From the NCBI GenBank assembly GCA_016702745.1, contig JADJDJ010000004.1, positions 1-64,000 on the forward strand: DNA of 64,000 bases. The letters are read 5' to 3'. The notes beneath the pieces were generated by a model. The model was not told the DNA's origin and did not search any database. It worked only from the letters and a program-made list of their open reading frames with translations. Both the position numbers and the translations under genes were made by a program. The DNA comes from Chitinophagaceae bacterium (GTDB taxonomy: Bacteria > Bacteroidota > Bacteroidia > Chitinophagales > Chitinophagaceae). Each line of letters opens with the position of its first letter. Position 1 is the first letter of the stretch. Below, piece after piece: positions 7,639 to 15,983 of the stretch.

Positions 7639-8904
7639 TTATTCCGCTCGCAGGTTAAATGCCTGTGCCGCTGCTTTTCTGGCCGGGATCCAGGAAGCCA
7701 GTAAGGCAATTACGAAGACCGTTCCGCCGATCAGGGCAAAATCAGCTGCTTTTATTTTGACAGGAAAATAGCTGATCAGGAAAGAGCCGCCCAATGGCAC
7801 GAGGTGAAACTGCATTTGCAGCCAGGCAATCAGGAGTGCCAGGAGCATTCCGATTCCTCCTCCAATCAGTGCTAAGAGCATTCCTTCACTCAGGAATACC
7901 CGTTGAATAAAATTACGGTTGGCGCCCAAGGCATGCAGGATACTGATATCTTTTTGTTTCTCCAGCACCAGCATAGTCAAGGCACCAATCATATTAAACG
8001 CGGCCACGATCATGATCAGGCAGAAGATGCCGTAAATAGCCCATCGCTCAACATTCATGACTGAATACAAACTCCGGTTCTGTTCATATTTATTCTGGAC
8101 GAGATAGTTCTCTCCCAACTGTTTTTGAATCTTTTTCTTTACTGATGAAGAAGCATCAGGGTTGGCCAATGCAATTTCCACCCCGCTGTATTCATCGGGT
8201 GCCATCATCAGCGATTTCTTTACAAAATCAAGATTAGTGATGCCATACTTGTTATCAAAATCCTGCTGAATCAGGAAGGCGGCCGAGGCTTGAGCGTCGC
8301 TGCTACTGATATCTTCCAGCATATTGATCTGGTCTGCATTGCCTTTTCGCGGCAGGTAGACTTTCAGAAAAGTCATGTCCCTGTTGATGATGCCCAATGC
8401 ATTTTCCACCCCGGCGCCTAATACAATTTTAGGATTAGCAGAGTCACCCAATTCGTATTCTCCGCTCAGGATATGGTTGGCAACACCGGTGGTATAGCGG
8501 TATTGATCATCCACTCCTTTCAGGTACACCACATTCTGGTATTCGCCGTTTTGTACCAGTGCTTTTTCTTCCACCACCAGTGAAAAATTCCGGATTCCTT
8601 TTTCTCCTTTGATGGCAGCCAGCTGGGCCGGGGTTAATGTGAGTGTTTTACCAGACTTAGGCGTAATCTTGAGATCCGTATAAAAAGAAGAATATAATGA
8701 ACGAACCAATCCTTCAAACCCATTGAATACACTCAACACCACAATCAGGGCTGCCGTACCGAAAATAATTGCAATGATGCTGGTCCATGCAATGATATTG
8801 ATGGCGTTGGTAGACTTTTTGGCTTTGAAGTAGCGCCAGGCGAAGAGGAAATGCAAGGGCTTGGGTATTGGGTATTTGGAATTAGGTATTGCTTTGTCCG
8901 CCAT
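7639..8904 (-). CDS. FtsX-like permease, lipoprotein-release (LolC/E) type
   Basis: An inner-membrane permease of the FtsX/MacB fold, most like the LolC/E subunits that hand lipoproteins to the periplasmic carrier. There is one N-terminal helix (IIAWTSIIAIIFGTAALIVVL), a periplasmic domain from about residue 60 to 285, then three helices, with the coupling motif LEKQKDISILHALGANRNFI between the second and third. The last segment is ALLASWIPARKAAAQAFNLR. No LolD ATPase is next to it. The ATG at 8904 lies inside a palindromic repeat, so the first 16 residues (MADKAIPNSKYPIPKP) are repeat-derived. The TTG at 8856, giving MHFLFAWRYFKAKKS, may be the original start. Confidence 0.85.
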   Translation of the reverse strand: MADKAIPNSKYPIPKPLHFLFAWRYFKAKKSTNAINIIAWTSIIAIIFGTAALIVVLSVFNGFEGLVRSLYSSFYTDLKITPKSGKTLTLTPAQLAAIKGEKGIRNFSLVVEEKALVQNGEYQNVVYLKGVDDQYRYTTGVANHILSGEYELGDSANPKIVLGAGVENALGIINRDMTFLKVYLPRKGNADQINMLEDISSSDAQASAAFLIQQDFDNKYGITNLDFVKKSLMMAPDEYSGVEIALANPDASSSVKKKIQKQLGENYLVQNKYEQNRSLYSVMNVERWAIYGIFCLIMIVAAFNMIGALTMLVLEKQKDISILHALGANRNFIQRVFLSEGMLLALIGGGIGMLLALLIAWLQMQFHLVPLGGSFLISYFPVKIKAADFALIGGTVFVIALLASWIPARKAAAQAFNLRAE

Positions 8905-9115
8905 AGCTTTAGCGAAGGCGGGGGATATTAAGATATTTAGATATTAGGATGCTCGCCCCTGGGGGGGGGATTAATATTGGTATTGGGATTGGGCTTCCGA
9001 TTATCGACTATTCACTCATGACTCTCGACCTCGCTCCTCCCCTTTAGGGGCTGGGGGTGACTCTCGACTTCGCTCCCCCCCCTTTTCCACAGGATGCTGC
9101 GCAAGGGGATGGGGG
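8856..9115. repeat. Intergenic word-repeat block upstream of the permease gene
   Basis: Holds GGGTATTGGGTATT (8865-8878), a CCGCC/GGCGG palindrome (8898-8921), GATATTAAGATATTTAGATATTAG (8924-8947), GGTATTGGGATTGGG and ACTATTCACTCATGACTCTCGAC with a second CTCTCGACTTCGCTCC. All belong to word families repeated elsewhere in the window. No gene is seen between 8905 and 9115. Confidence 0.65.
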
Positions 9116-9483
9116 TCACTCTCCCTTTCCTCTTTCTTCGTCGATTTTTTTAAATAGCTCTTCCATCTTAAAAACATGATCCAGGGTATCGTCCTGGAAA
9201 AATTTAAGGACGGGGATACTGCGGAGCTGGTGCCTGACCCTGGCAGCCAGTTCTTTTTTGATTTCATGATGGCGATCTTCGATCCGGTGCAGGGCGGCTT
9301 TTACATCTTTTACCTGGAAAAAACTCAGGTAAATCCGGGCTTCCAGCAGGTCGGGGGTCACTTTAACGGAAGAAATGGATACCATCCCCCGTCAATCATA
9401 CTCAGGCCCAGGCGCTGAAAAATCTGGTTGATCTCCTCATTTAAGAGGCCAGCTATCTGTTTTTGTCTTTTACCTTCTTCCAT
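9116..9483 (-). CDS. rbfA: Ribosome-binding factor A, frame broken
   Basis: RbfA, a small KH-like protein needed for late maturation of the 30S subunit. The start MEEGKRQKQIAGLLNEEINQ at 9483 leads to RLGLSMIDGG, then one G is missing in the G5 run (C run 9386-9390 on the plus strand). The second frame continues MVSISSVKVTPDLLEARIYL and ends DEERGKGE. The repaired length is about 122 residues, normal. The SSVKVTPDLLEARIYLS and SIPVLKFFQDDTLDH segments are characteristic. The frame break looks like a homopolymer error. Confidence 0.9.
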
Positions 9484-9510
9484 ATTTTAAATGTTCGGCC
9501 TTTTTCGGCG

Positions 9511-9570
9511 GCCCGCCTTCGCCAAGGCTACGCTTTGGGGGCGGTCCGCCTTCGCCAAGGCTACGGCGGA
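9511..9570. repeat. Two tandem CCGCCTTCGCCAAGGC palindromic repeats
   Basis: Copy one begins GCCCGCCTTCGCCAAGGCTACG at 9511. Copy two, TCCGCCTTCGCCAAGGCTAC plus GGCGGA (9545-9570), has perfectly paired six-base ends. Related copies are at 8898-8921, 52698-52723 and 53375-53400. It lies between divergent rbfA and the ABC exporter. Confidence 0.75.
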
Positions 9571-9617
9571 CGAAGCAAAATTACTTACTTTGCGGCTTCG
9601 CAGCAGAAGCAATTTAC

Positions 9618-11415
9618 ATGAAACAATACGCAAGGATTTTTGGTTATCTCGGGGCTTATAAAGGCAAGATTGTCTTATACTTTGTTTTTATCATCCTGAG
9701 TATCCTGTTTTCCATCGTATCCATGGGGATGCTGATGCCCTTTCTCCAGTTGATTTTCACCGGCAAGGGCATGACCAATGATTCCAATAATGTGGTGATC
9801 CAGGGCATCAATGACCTGCTGGCCAACTCATTGAATAAAAGAGGGCCGGTGAATACTCTGGCATATATCTGTGTGCTGATGATCAGCTTTATCATCCTGA
9901 AAACTTTTTCCTCTATCTCTCTTATGTAGTGTTGAATCCGTTGAAGAACCAGATCGTGAATCATCTGCGGGAGGATTTATATGATAAGATTCTACGGCTT
10001 CCCATTGGATATTTCAATGAAAAAAGAAAGGGCGACCTGATGAGCCGGATTGCCAATGATGTGGGGAAGTGGAAGGATCGGTGGTGGGTACACTGGAAGG
10101 CTGGATCCGGGATCCGTTGACCATCATCGTGACCCTGACCGTTCTTTTTCTTATCAGCTTCCAGCTTACTTTATTTATCCTGATCCTGATCCCTGTACTC
10201 GGACTCGTGATCGGTCGTATTACCAAATCATTAAAAAGACATTCAGAAGAAGTATCCCGTAAAAACGGGGAAAGCTTTTCCATCATTGACGAAACCCTGG
10301 GTGGCTTGCGGGTGATCAAGGCTTTTAATATTGAAAAGCTGCTGCGGAATAAATATTTCACCACCAGTCGGGAATTGCTGGATGCAAAAAATAAAATCTC
10401 CTATCGCCGGGATATGGCATCTCCCCTTTCGGAGGTATTGGGCGTATTATTATTTACCGTGGTATTGTATTATGGAGGCCGGCTTGTATTAAGAGGGCAG
10501 CTGATTGAAGCCTCTGCCTTCCTGGGTTTCCTCGGTATATTTTTCAATATCATCAATCCGGCCAAGGCGCTTTCCACTTCTTTCAGCAATATGCGAAAGG
10601 GAGCAGCAGCTATTCAGCGTATCGAAGAAGTATTGAATACACCGGTTACCGTGGATGATAATCCCAATGGCAAACTACTGACCAGTTTCAGCGACCGGAT
10701 CGAGTTCAGAAATGTGAGTTTTGCTTATGATGATGCGGTGATCCTGGATAATATCAATCTCGTGATTGAAAAGGGTAAGACCGTTGCGCTCGTTGGATCT
10801 TCCGGAGCCGGTAAATCCACCCTGGCCGATCTGGTGCCGCGTTTTCATGATGTAACCAGTGGAGAAGTCCTGATCGACGGAGTGAATATCAAAGACTATT
10901 CCCTCGAGTCGGTTCGCAGCCAGATGAGTATCGTAACCCAGGAACCGATTTTATTCAATGATACCATTGCCAATAATATTGCCCTGGGAAAATCCAATGC
11001 CAGTCAGGAGGAAATTGAAGCCGCTGCCATCATTGCCAATGCCCATCCTTTTATTTTGAAAAAAGAAGGAGGCTATCAGAGCAATACCGGAGACCGGGGT
11101 ACGAGGCTCAGTGGCGGGGAAAGACAAAGACTGACCATTGCCCGTGCGGTACTAAAAAATCCGCCTATCCTGATCCTGGACGAAGCCACTTCTTCATTGG
11201 ACACTGAAAGTGAAAGACTGGTACAGGATGCTATCAATAACATGATGCAGAACCGCACCAGCATTGTGATTGCCCACCGCCTCAGCACCATCCGTCATGC
11301 CGATGAAATCATTGTACTCCAAAAGGGCAAAATCGTTGAACGCGGTAACCATGAGCAGTTGCTGGCATTGGGTGGGTTTTATAAGAAATTGGTGGAGATG
11401 CAGGAGGTGAGGTAG
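9618..11415 (+). CDS. MsbA-like ABC exporter (fused permease and ATPase), two frame breaks
   Basis: A half-transporter with six membrane helices followed by an ATPase domain; the closest well-known type is MsbA, the lipid A flippase. ATPase motifs are Walker A LVGSSGAGKSTLADLVPRFH, signature LSGGERQRLTIARAVL, Walker B PPILILDEATSSLD and the H-loop IVIAHRLSTIRHAD. Breaks are in the T5 run 9905-9909 (one T missing, giving ILKTFFLYLSYVVLNPLKNQ) and the G4 run 10063-10066 (one G missing, giving NDVGEVEGSVVGTLEGW). The repaired length is about 599 residues, standard. The cargo could be lipid A precursor or another lipid; the sequence does not settle it. Confidence 0.88.
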
Positions 11416-11662
11416 GTTGTACCAGTTCTGAGGGGACCCGCTACAAGAGCTTTACAAGCAATTCACTATTTTAATTGATCGTGCAGATTCAATAAGATTT
11501 CAAAATATTGAAGTCAGCTGCTACAGGTATCTTAAACTTTATACAGGACTTGCTTGTCCTGTGAGTCCCTGAATAATTTAGTGAGTAAAAGAAACCTGGG
11601 ATTTAATATCCGCAAAGAAAGAAATCTGGTAATGTTATATGAAAAATGTTTTATATTAGTAA
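11416..11662. other. Intergenic region before the tyrosinase gene
   Basis: About 250 bases, A+T-rich, with one hairpin (ACAGGAC 11543-11549 / GTCCTGT 11556-11562) that has no T run and so is not a simple terminator. A 61-codon open frame here has no coding character. No clear TAnnTTTG box was found. Confidence 0.4.
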
Positions 11663-13144
11663 ATGACCACCACCAAAACCCTGCTATCAGGTTTAACCTT
11701 ATTGCTTCTGTCCGGATTGATTACTGCCATTGCGACTGAAAGAATAAAGGAAACTGAAATTGTTCCCCAAAAAACAAAAAAGGACTCTATCAATTGCTCT
11801 CCGGCCCTCAACTTTATTGCCAATATTCCGGTTTATTCACTGCCCACTCAACCAATTGTTTACACCAGAAAAAATGCCAGTTCTCTTACTGCGAATTCAA
11901 CAATTATTAAAAGTTTCCGAAAAGGAATTGAACTAATGCAGGGACTATCGAGCAGTGATTACAGAAAATGGGAAAATTTTATCAAGATTCATGGCACCAG
12001 CACTTTCTCTACGGTTCCGATTTTTAATACCGGTCACAATGCACATGGCTCCCAGTTTTTCCTGGCATGGCACAGAATGTATCTCTATTTTTTTGAAAAA
12101 ATTATTATTAAACTAACAAATGACCCAGGTTTCCGGATACCTTATTGGGATCCGGTCTCCAACCGCTATCTGCCAAACTATATCACAGCCGACACTTATG
12201 TGGATGGAAGCATAACCAAGACTAATCCATTAAAAAACAACAGCAGGGAAAAAGATTATTTCAGTAAACCCCAACTTAAATATTTTATCAAAAGCATAAA
12301 TGAAACCCTGAATCAAAGTCTTAACTACTGCGATTTTCTGGAAAATATACAAACCCAGGTGCATACCCAAATGCATGGTGTTATAGGTGGAACTACTGGT
12401 GAATTGAATAATCTGAGAATTTCCCCCAGAGATCCTTTATTCTTTATGCTACACGCCAATATTGACAGAATTTGGGAAAGATGGATCAGTAAGGATAACA
12501 AATACCCGCAAACAAACGAATTTCTGAGCCAGTTTTTTTATTTCGTTGATGAAAATGGCCATACAGTAAAGATGAAAGGAAGCCAGGTTCTTAGTACCGC
12601 CGATCAATTGGGCTATAAGTATTCCAGCCCAGGTACGGTTATACCTGGTAGTCGAACACAAAAAAATTGTTGCCCGCCCAAACAGTCAGCCGCCAGACAA
12701 ATGGTGCTTGAAAAACCTCAGGTGTATACAGCCCAACAACCGAAAACTAAGATTGATTTGTCCGTTGGCACAATTCCCGATACCGATAATATCATTAATA
12801 CCATACAACATCTTAACATCAACCAGCAGGTATATCTGGAAGTGGATGGCATCAATGTTAGCCAAATGCCCCCATCTCCAGTCTATATCTACCTGACACG
12901 GGCAAACAGGCTGAACAGAAGACCCCGTTTATCTTCCTATGTTGGCGTTTTAGATCTGTCGATGCTATCATTTCAGGAGCCCAATACTACTATCAGTGCC
13001 AGGGTTAATATCAAACAGGTATTTCTTGCTTTGGTCAGCTCAATCAATGACCTTAAGAACCTGGGGCTAATTTTATGGATAGAAGGAAGCAAACCGTTTT
13101 CGATAAATTTTTCGAATATCAAACTTGTAATTGAAGAAAGATAA
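11663..13144 (+). CDS. Secreted tyrosinase-family copper oxidase
   Basis: A 493-residue exported protein with a signal peptide (LLSGLTLLLLSGLITAIA) and a type-3 copper tyrosinase/catechol oxidase domain at about residues 80-285. All six copper-binding histidines can be placed. Copper A: H110 in FIKIHG, H128 in GHNAHG, H137 in FLAWHRMYLYFFE. Copper B: H234 and H238 in QVHTQMHGV, H264 in FFMLHANIDRIWERW. Such enzymes oxidise phenols to quinones with O2. The C-terminal 200 residues (CCPPKQSAARQ onward) are a beta-rich extension of unknown role, with no recognisable T9SS sorting domain. The gene looks more A+T-rich than its neighbours. No caddie or copper chaperone is adjacent. The 3' end lies 9 bases from the convergent regulator gene. 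Confidence 0.88.
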   Translation: MTTTKTLLSGLTLLLLSGLITAIATERIKETEIVPQKTKKDSINCSPALNFIANIPVYSLPTQPIVYTRKNASSLTANSTIIKSFRKGIELMQGLSSSDYRKWENFIKIHGTSTFSTVPIFNTGHNAHGSQFFLAWHRMYLYFFEKIIIKLTNDPGFRIPYWDPVSNRYLPNYITADTYVDGSITKTNPLKNNSREKDYFSKPQLKYFIKSINETLNQSLNYCDFLENIQTQVHTQMHGVIGGTTGELNNLRISPRDPLFFMLHANIDRIWERWISKDNKYPQTNEFLSQFFYFVDENGHTVKMKGSQVLSTADQLGYKYSSPGTVIPGSRTQKNCCPPKQSAARQMVLEKPQVYTAQQPKTKIDLSVGTIPDTDNIINTIQHLNINQQVYLEVDGINVSQMPPSPVYIYLTRANRLNRRPRLSSYVGVLDLSMLSFQEPNTTISARVNIKQVFLALVSSINDLKNLGLILWIEGSKPFSINFSNIKLVIEER

Positions 13145-13153
13145 GTACTTATT

Positions 13154-13801
13154 TCAGAACTTCACCAGCCCGTTTTTCATCGCATAAAGCACCATCCCCA
13201 CCGGGTTTTTTACATTCATCTTTTCTGCAATTTTCAAACGCAGCCCTTCCACTGTACGGATGCTCAGGAAAAGTTTTTCTGCAATTTCCTTGTTACTCAT
13301 TTCCCGGCATACCAGTTCCACCACTTCCAGTTCCCTGGCTGTGAATTCCGGTTTCTCCTTTTTCCGGTAGGGATTGTATTTGCTTTTGGCGATCATCTGG
13401 GTGAGTTTGCGGCTGGTGGTTTTGCAATAAAAAGGATCACCGTTAAAAACGGTATGTATTGCTTCTCCTATCTGGTCTTTATTGGAGTTTTTAAGTAAAT
13501 ATCCCTTAGCACCCGCTTCCAGCATATCAACAATCAGGTCATCTTCATCAAACATGGAAAGTACGATGATCCCGATTTCAGGATAGAGTTCACTGATTTT
13601 TTTAACCGCCTCAATCCCATCCATTACCGGCATTTTTATATCGGTCACCACCACATCAGGCTGTTTTTCCTTTACCAGGGCCAGTAATTCTCTTCCGTTT
13701 TCAGCTTCCCCCAGCAATTCAATCCCGGGCTGTTTAGTCAGCATCAGTTTAAAACCGTCCCTGAACATTTCATGATCATCAGCTATCACTATTCTTATCA
13801 T
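13154..13801 (-). CDS. NarL/FixJ-type response regulator
   Basis: A 215-residue two-component regulator. The receiver domain spans residues 1-120 with acidic pocket D8/D9 and phospho-acceptor D54 in VVVTDIKMPVMDG, and a conserved lysine in AKGYLLKNS. After a linker (SKYNPYRKKEKPEF) comes a LuxR-type helix-turn-helix (TARELEVVELVCREMSNKEI ... RTVEGLRLKIAEKM). It lies 10 bases downstream of its cognate kinase and would be phosphorylated by it. Palindromic sites upstream of the cluster (15791-15806, 15826-15837) are candidate targets. Function of the regulon is unknown. Confidence 0.93.
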   Translation of the reverse strand: MIRIVIADDHEMFRDGFKLMLTKQPGIELLGEAENGRELLALVKEKQPDVVVTDIKMPVMDGIEAVKKISELYPEIGIIVLSMFDEDDLIVDMLEAGAKGYLLKNSNKDQIGEAIHTVFNGDPFYCKTTSRKLTQMIAKSKYNPYRKKEKPEFTARELEVVELVCREMSNKEIAEKLFLSIRTVEGLRLKIAEKMNVKNPVGMVLYAMKNGLVKF

Positions 13802-13811
13802 TCCATTTGAT

Positions 13812-14552
13812 TTAAACTGGTATTTCGATATTATATACCGTGCCTTTCCCGGGCTGGGTATCCAGCTGTAAATTTCCTTTCAGCAATGCGACCCGGCTCT
13901 GCAGATTGAGTAAACCCAACCCGCCTCTTTGTTCTTTTTCCCGGTAATCAAAACCCAGCCCATCGTCTTTTGTATAGAGGAGCATCTTATTATTCCGGAA
14001 ACGTAATTCAATAACAAGGGAACCGGCCCTCGCATGTTTGATAGTATTATGTACAATTTCCTGAACAATCCGGAAAACATTCAACTCTTTCTCCGGCTGC
14101 ATCCGCTGTTCTTCTCCTGAAAAATTTATGTTCAATCCATTTGCCAGTTGCATTTTTTCTGCAAACTCTTCTACAGCCCTCGACAATCCTTTGCGAAGGA
14201 GTGTATTGGGCATCAGGTCATAGGATATCTCCCGGAAACGCTGGATCACTTCATCAATCTGGCTGGTGGAACGGGCCAGTACCATTTTTTCTGTTTCATC
14301 TTCGGGTTCCAGGTGATTAATCTGTAAGCGGACAGCAGAAAGTACAGGACCCAATTCGTCATGCAGGTCGGCTGCGATCCTTTTTCTTTCATTTTCAAGG
14401 GTAGTGATTTCGGCTGCAATCCGGTCCTGCTGCCAATGGTATACTTTTCGTTGCTGGCGGATGATGGCCACCACAAAATAAACCAGGATGGCCACCAGTA
14501 TGCCGGCGCCGATCAGGATGATTTGATAGAGGTCTTTGTTTGCGGGATCCAT
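13812..14552 (-). CDS. Sensor histidine kinase, HisKA_3 type
   Basis: A 246-residue kinase with one N-terminal membrane helix (IILIGAGILVAILVYFVVAI) and no large sensor domain. The dimerisation box holds the phospho-accepting H64 in RIAADLHDELGPVLSAV. The ATPase part shows the N box (VQEIVHNTIKHA), G1 (KDDGLGFD) and G2 (RGGLGLLNLQSRV). It pairs with the NarL regulator just downstream, and its 5' end overlaps the upstream membrane-protein gene by 40 bases. The lack of a sensor domain suggests that the overlapping membrane protein senses the signal for it; that is inference. Confidence 0.92.
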   Translation of the reverse strand: MDPANKDLYQIILIGAGILVAILVYFVVAIIRQQRKVYHWQQDRIAAEITTLENERKRIAADLHDELGPVLSAVRLQINHLEPEDETEKMVLARSTSQIDEVIQRFREISYDLMPNTLLRKGLSRAVEEFAEKMQLANGLNINFSGEEQRMQPEKELNVFRIVQEIVHNTIKHARAGSLVIELRFRNNKMLLYTKDDGLGFDYREKEQRGGLGLLNLQSRVALLKGNLQLDTQPGKGTVYNIEIPV

Positions 14553-15175
14553 AATATTCCAATAGCAAAGATGAGATAACTAATAGCATTTACCCATTTC
14601 ATGATATCCTGAACGGCATTCATGAAGCCGCCATCTGATAATTTTAATAATGTGATTGTGCCTGTAAAAATATAAAAAGCATGAAAGCTCACCCCAGCCA
14701 GACCAATATAAAAAAGAGGACTTCGCAACAGGTCCCTGTTCTCTGATAATATCTGCCGGCTGAACAGATTCACATAAAAGAACAGGATGATGGAGGCATA
14801 GGCAATTCCCATCCTGAAAAAATTAAAGAAGCCTTCCTTTTTATACAGAAAAAACCAATTGCAAAAAATCAGGACCAAAAAACTGACAAAAATAATTTCT
14901 GCTGACTTTCTGCTCCTGATCACATCCATATACCTGAAGAAGCGAAGGTAGAACCCTGGCCAGACCAATAAGCCAAAAGTGTACATCCAGTACATCCCTC
15001 CCTTGACATGGAAGTATTTCATGTTCAGATAAACACTGGTCTCCACCAGAAATGCAAACAGGAATACAAATATCAGCGGGAGATACCTCCGATCTGCCCG
15101 CTGACTTGTAAAAAGGTATACTACCAACGGGAGTACACAGGAAAGTGAAAGTAAAAATGTGAGCTCAGTATTCAT
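14513..15175 (-). CDS. Multi-pass membrane protein coupled to the histidine kinase
   Basis: A 220-residue protein of unknown family. About seven hydrophobic helices can be seen, starting with LTFLLSLSCVLPLVVYLF and ending with VNAISYLIFAIGILWIP, with aromatic-rich segments (MYWMYTFGLLVWPGFYLRFF). There is no enzymatic motif. Its last 13 codons overlap the start of the kinase gene, so translation is coupled. It probably acts as the input module for a kinase that has no sensor domain. It starts 10 bases after the stop of the basic-protein gene, so the four genes look like one operon. Confidence 0.7.
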   Translation of the reverse strand: MNTELTFLLSLSCVLPLVVYLFTSQRADRRYLPLIFVFLFAFLVETSVYLNMKYFHVKGGMYWMYTFGLLVWPGFYLRFFRYMDVIRSRKSAEIIFVSFLVLIFCNWFFLYKKEGFFNFFRMGIAYASIILFFYVNLFSRQILSENRDLLRSPLFYIGLAGVSFHAFYIFTGTITLLKLSDGGFMNAVQDIMKWVNAISYLIFAIGILWIPQTKTSIKSS

Positions 15176-15184
15176 GACAATTGA

Positions 15185-15730
15185 TTAATCCCCGGGGAGC
15201 ATGACCGGATCAGATCCATAGGAAGGGCAACCTTGTGCCATATCTATCGCCCCTTCATCATCCCCAACCGGATCTGCCGCCTGAGATAATAATGATTTCT
15301 TACCTGAAGAAGGATTTTTTGCTAACACATCTTTATGATCTTTGTTGTAGCCAACCAGGATCATCCTCACTTTGTCATGCTCATTCATTCCAAAGTACAA
15401 ACGAAGGCCCACCACTTCTTTCCTTTTCAGAAGATCAAGAATGATTTTCTTGTCAATATGCTCTGGCTGCATAAAGGATGCTTTGGGAACTGCAGTTTTC
15501 CGGTCATTCATTCTTTTTACTCTCTTACTGGCAGTTTTATAGTCAATAAAATGACTTACTGTAACTCCCGGAGACTTTGTACTCCATATATCCGGATCCT
15601 GTAATGAAATTGCCTGGGCGATTTTCCAGCCTGAAGAAGTTTTTACACTTGCCTTTTTGCCTGCAGGAGGGCCGACTTTACGGGTTACTTTTTTTAACTG
15701 CTTTGAAACTGCCTTTTTCTTTGTTGCCAT
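15185..15730 (-). CDS. Small basic protein with lysine-rich tail
   Basis: A 181-residue protein of unknown function and the first gene of the sensor/regulator cluster. The first 33 residues are dominated by Lys, Ala, Val and Pro (MATKKKAVSKQLKKVTRKVG), resembling histone H1-like tails that bind nucleic acids non-specifically. The middle (HFIDYKTASKRVKRMNDR, HIDKKIILDLLKRKEVVGLR, LYFGMNEHDKVRMILVGY) looks like a folded alpha/beta domain. The C-terminus is acidic and short. No signal peptide, so cytoplasmic. A role beside the kinase system is inferred from position only. Confidence 0.65.
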   Translation of the reverse strand: MATKKKAVSKQLKKVTRKVGPPAGKKASVKTSSGWKIAQAISLQDPDIWSTKSPGVTVSHFIDYKTASKRVKRMNDRKTAVPKASFMQPEHIDKKIILDLLKRKEVVGLRLYFGMNEHDKVRMILVGYNKDHKDVLAKNPSSGKKSLLSQAADPVGDDEGAIDMAQGCPSYGSDPVMLPGD

Positions 15731-15790
15731 AATCTTTTTTTAGATGGTGAAGAATGATGTAAAACTAATATACGCTTTAAAGCATAGTGG

Positions 15791-15837
15791 CAGGTATTTC
15801 TACCTGAATATTTAAAGTAGTAGTGGTAAATATTTAC
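15791..15837. promoter_or_regulatory. Pair of palindromes in a divergent regulatory region
   Basis: CAGGTA-TTTC-TACCTG at 15791-15806 and the perfect palindrome GTAAATATTTAC at 15826-15837 lie between the basic-protein/kinase operon (minus) and the exported-protein genes (plus). Both are the right size for dimeric helix-turn-helix regulators. Whether the local NarL-type regulator binds them is a guess. Confidence 0.35.
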
Positions 15838-15983
15838 AGTACCAGCACCTGTCAAAGAGCGGGTTGCGATGTTCATTTTTGCTTCACGCTTCTGGACAGA
15901 TATGATCAAATACATCAGTCCGGGGTAAAACGGGGAAGCCGAAAACCATACAGAGTAGGCAAAACACCATAAATATTGTTATC

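Noticed and set aside
11663..13144. Biosynthetic gene cluster around the tyrosinase
   Set aside because: Neighbours are a lipid-type ABC exporter and a two-component system; there are no tailoring or scaffold enzymes.
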